Translations under genes and position numbers: made by a program
Shown: positions 39,049-39,525 of the stretch, piece by piece
How positions within the stretch are numbered: the first letter of the stretch is position 1
How the letters are laid out: the number at the start of each line of letters is the position of its first letter
DNA from: Mikrocytos mackini
Lineage: Eukaryota; Endomyxa; Ascetosporea; Mikrocytida; Mikrocytiidae
Reading direction: 5' to 3'
DNA: 39,525 nt
Assembly (NCBI GenBank): GCA_030180075.1
Contig: JASNJN010000183.1
Span: forward strand, 1-39,525
The notes under the pieces: model-generated
Told to the model about the DNA's origin: nothing
The model's input: the letters and a program-made list of their open reading frames with translations, nothing else
The model's database searches: none

Positions 39049-39071
39049 CAGCTGGCCCCCTCAGCCAGCTG
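39049..39071. other. Small hairpin in the 3' region of the non-LTR fragment
   Basis: CAGCTGGC (39049-39056) and GCCAGCTG (39064-39071) form an 8-bp stem with a 7-nt loop. It lies downstream of the stop codon of the R2-type fragment, where 3'UTR structure recognised by the RT would be expected; that role is inferred. Confidence 0.45.
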
Positions 39072-39172
39072 TAGATCACCAAGGATCCTTTCAACCCCAC
39101 GTTTTGGATTTTCCCAACGAGGTGGTTGATTGTGCGGATCCGCTTGGGTTTGTTTCCCCAGGAGGTTACCTG

Positions 39173-39525
39173 CTATTTGCAGGACCTCTTTAAAAAGTGT
39201 ATAAGACTTTGAGTAGAGCGTTTGGAAATTACTCCGAGTTGTCCTATTATGAAGGCTCTCACCTTCACCTCGAAACCAGGGTACTGGTTTCGAAGGACAG
39301 GGATGAGATCCAGGTATTTCCCGGACTTCTCTTCTTCCTGAGACTTGATCAAATCCTCGGCGGGGACTGCTACTTCAAGCAGTTCTACCCGCCTGGATAC
39401 ATGGTCTATTGCTATGATATCNGGAAGGAGGGAATGTGGCTTACCTTCCATACCTTCAACCCATAGCCTTTGGTCTAGCACCAGTTGGAAGGAGTCCGAG
39501 TTTTTCTCGATTCTCCTACCCATAT
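39173..39525 (-). pseudogene. C-terminal piece of an R2-type non-LTR retrotransposon
   Basis: 117 codons, cut by the window edge. The pattern D-IIAIDHVSRRVELLEVAVP, then EEEKSGKYLDLIPVLRNQYPGFEVKV and a closing FIIGQLGVI matches the restriction-like endonuclease end of R2/Dong-type non-LTR elements (PD-x-D/E-like core, then KY..L, then VIGALG-like). One N (39421) falls at the residue before the first Asp. The base composition is visibly richer in G and C than the rest of the window. Only the endonuclease end is visible; the RT would lie beyond the window. The frame is open as far as seen, so it may belong to a live copy. Confidence 0.65.

Overview
The window looks like a gene-and-transposon region of a microsporidian genome. 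Evidence: host genes are intronless, tightly packed and transcribed in mixed orientations, with 40-350 bp spacers. The proteins are eukaryotic but short and divergent (TrpRS, a PI-kinase, a PUF protein). The DNA is AT-rich, and an AAATTT-type palindromic box sits just upstream of most start codons. The heavy load of MULE, Ty3/gypsy and hAT elements recalls expanded microsporidian genomes (Hamiltosporidium, Anncaliia or Nosema type); I cannot fix the genus.

Layout. (1) 1-12.3 kb is a transposon pile-up. The tail of one gypsy copy and its LTR (1-288) abut a MULE ('MULE A') with very long inverted repeats. A second MULE ('MULE B', 3901-6917) has inserted into MULE A and left a perfect 9-bp target-site duplication. 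The right arm of MULE A abuts a near-full-length, inactivated Ty3/gypsy element (7281-11721, 226-bp LTRs), whose antisense LTR runs in frame into an orphan ORF. (2) 12.5-15.1 kb is 'MULE C', whose DNA-binding half and catalytic half lie tail to tail, as if an internal 1.8 kb piece had been inverted. (3) 15.1-17.7 kb is non-coding and holds a 415-bp tandem duplication centred on an N. (4) 17.69-22.94 kb is 'MULE D', the best preserved element, with 203-bp TIRs, a 1147-aa transposase and a PHD finger behind one in-frame TAA. (5) 23.0-32.5 kb is a compact host island: membrane-anchored aminopeptidase P, a tandem TH1-like (PH-fold) protein divergent from tryptophanyl-tRNA synthetase over a 50-bp shared promoter, a two-RRM protein, a small secreted/membrane protein, a PI4-kinase-like protein, and a CCCH-PUF RNA-binding protein. 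(6) 32.5-39.5 kb is again mobile DNA: a broken second gypsy pol, a 4.4-kb hAT element with its own frameshifted transposase, and a GC-richer C-terminal piece of a non-LTR retrotransposon with an R2-type endonuclease.

The host genes do not form one pathway. They are housekeeping functions (translation, peptide turnover, lipid signalling or membrane binding, mRNA control) kept together between transposon blocks. The most unusual observations are MULE inverted repeats that carry the promoter and the first codons of the transposase, the nested insertion with its TSD, the inverted MULE C, the stop-separated PHD module of MULE D, and the use of the same AAATTT start signal by host genes and transposons. 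Several frame breaks fall in short A-runs, so some may be sequencing errors.
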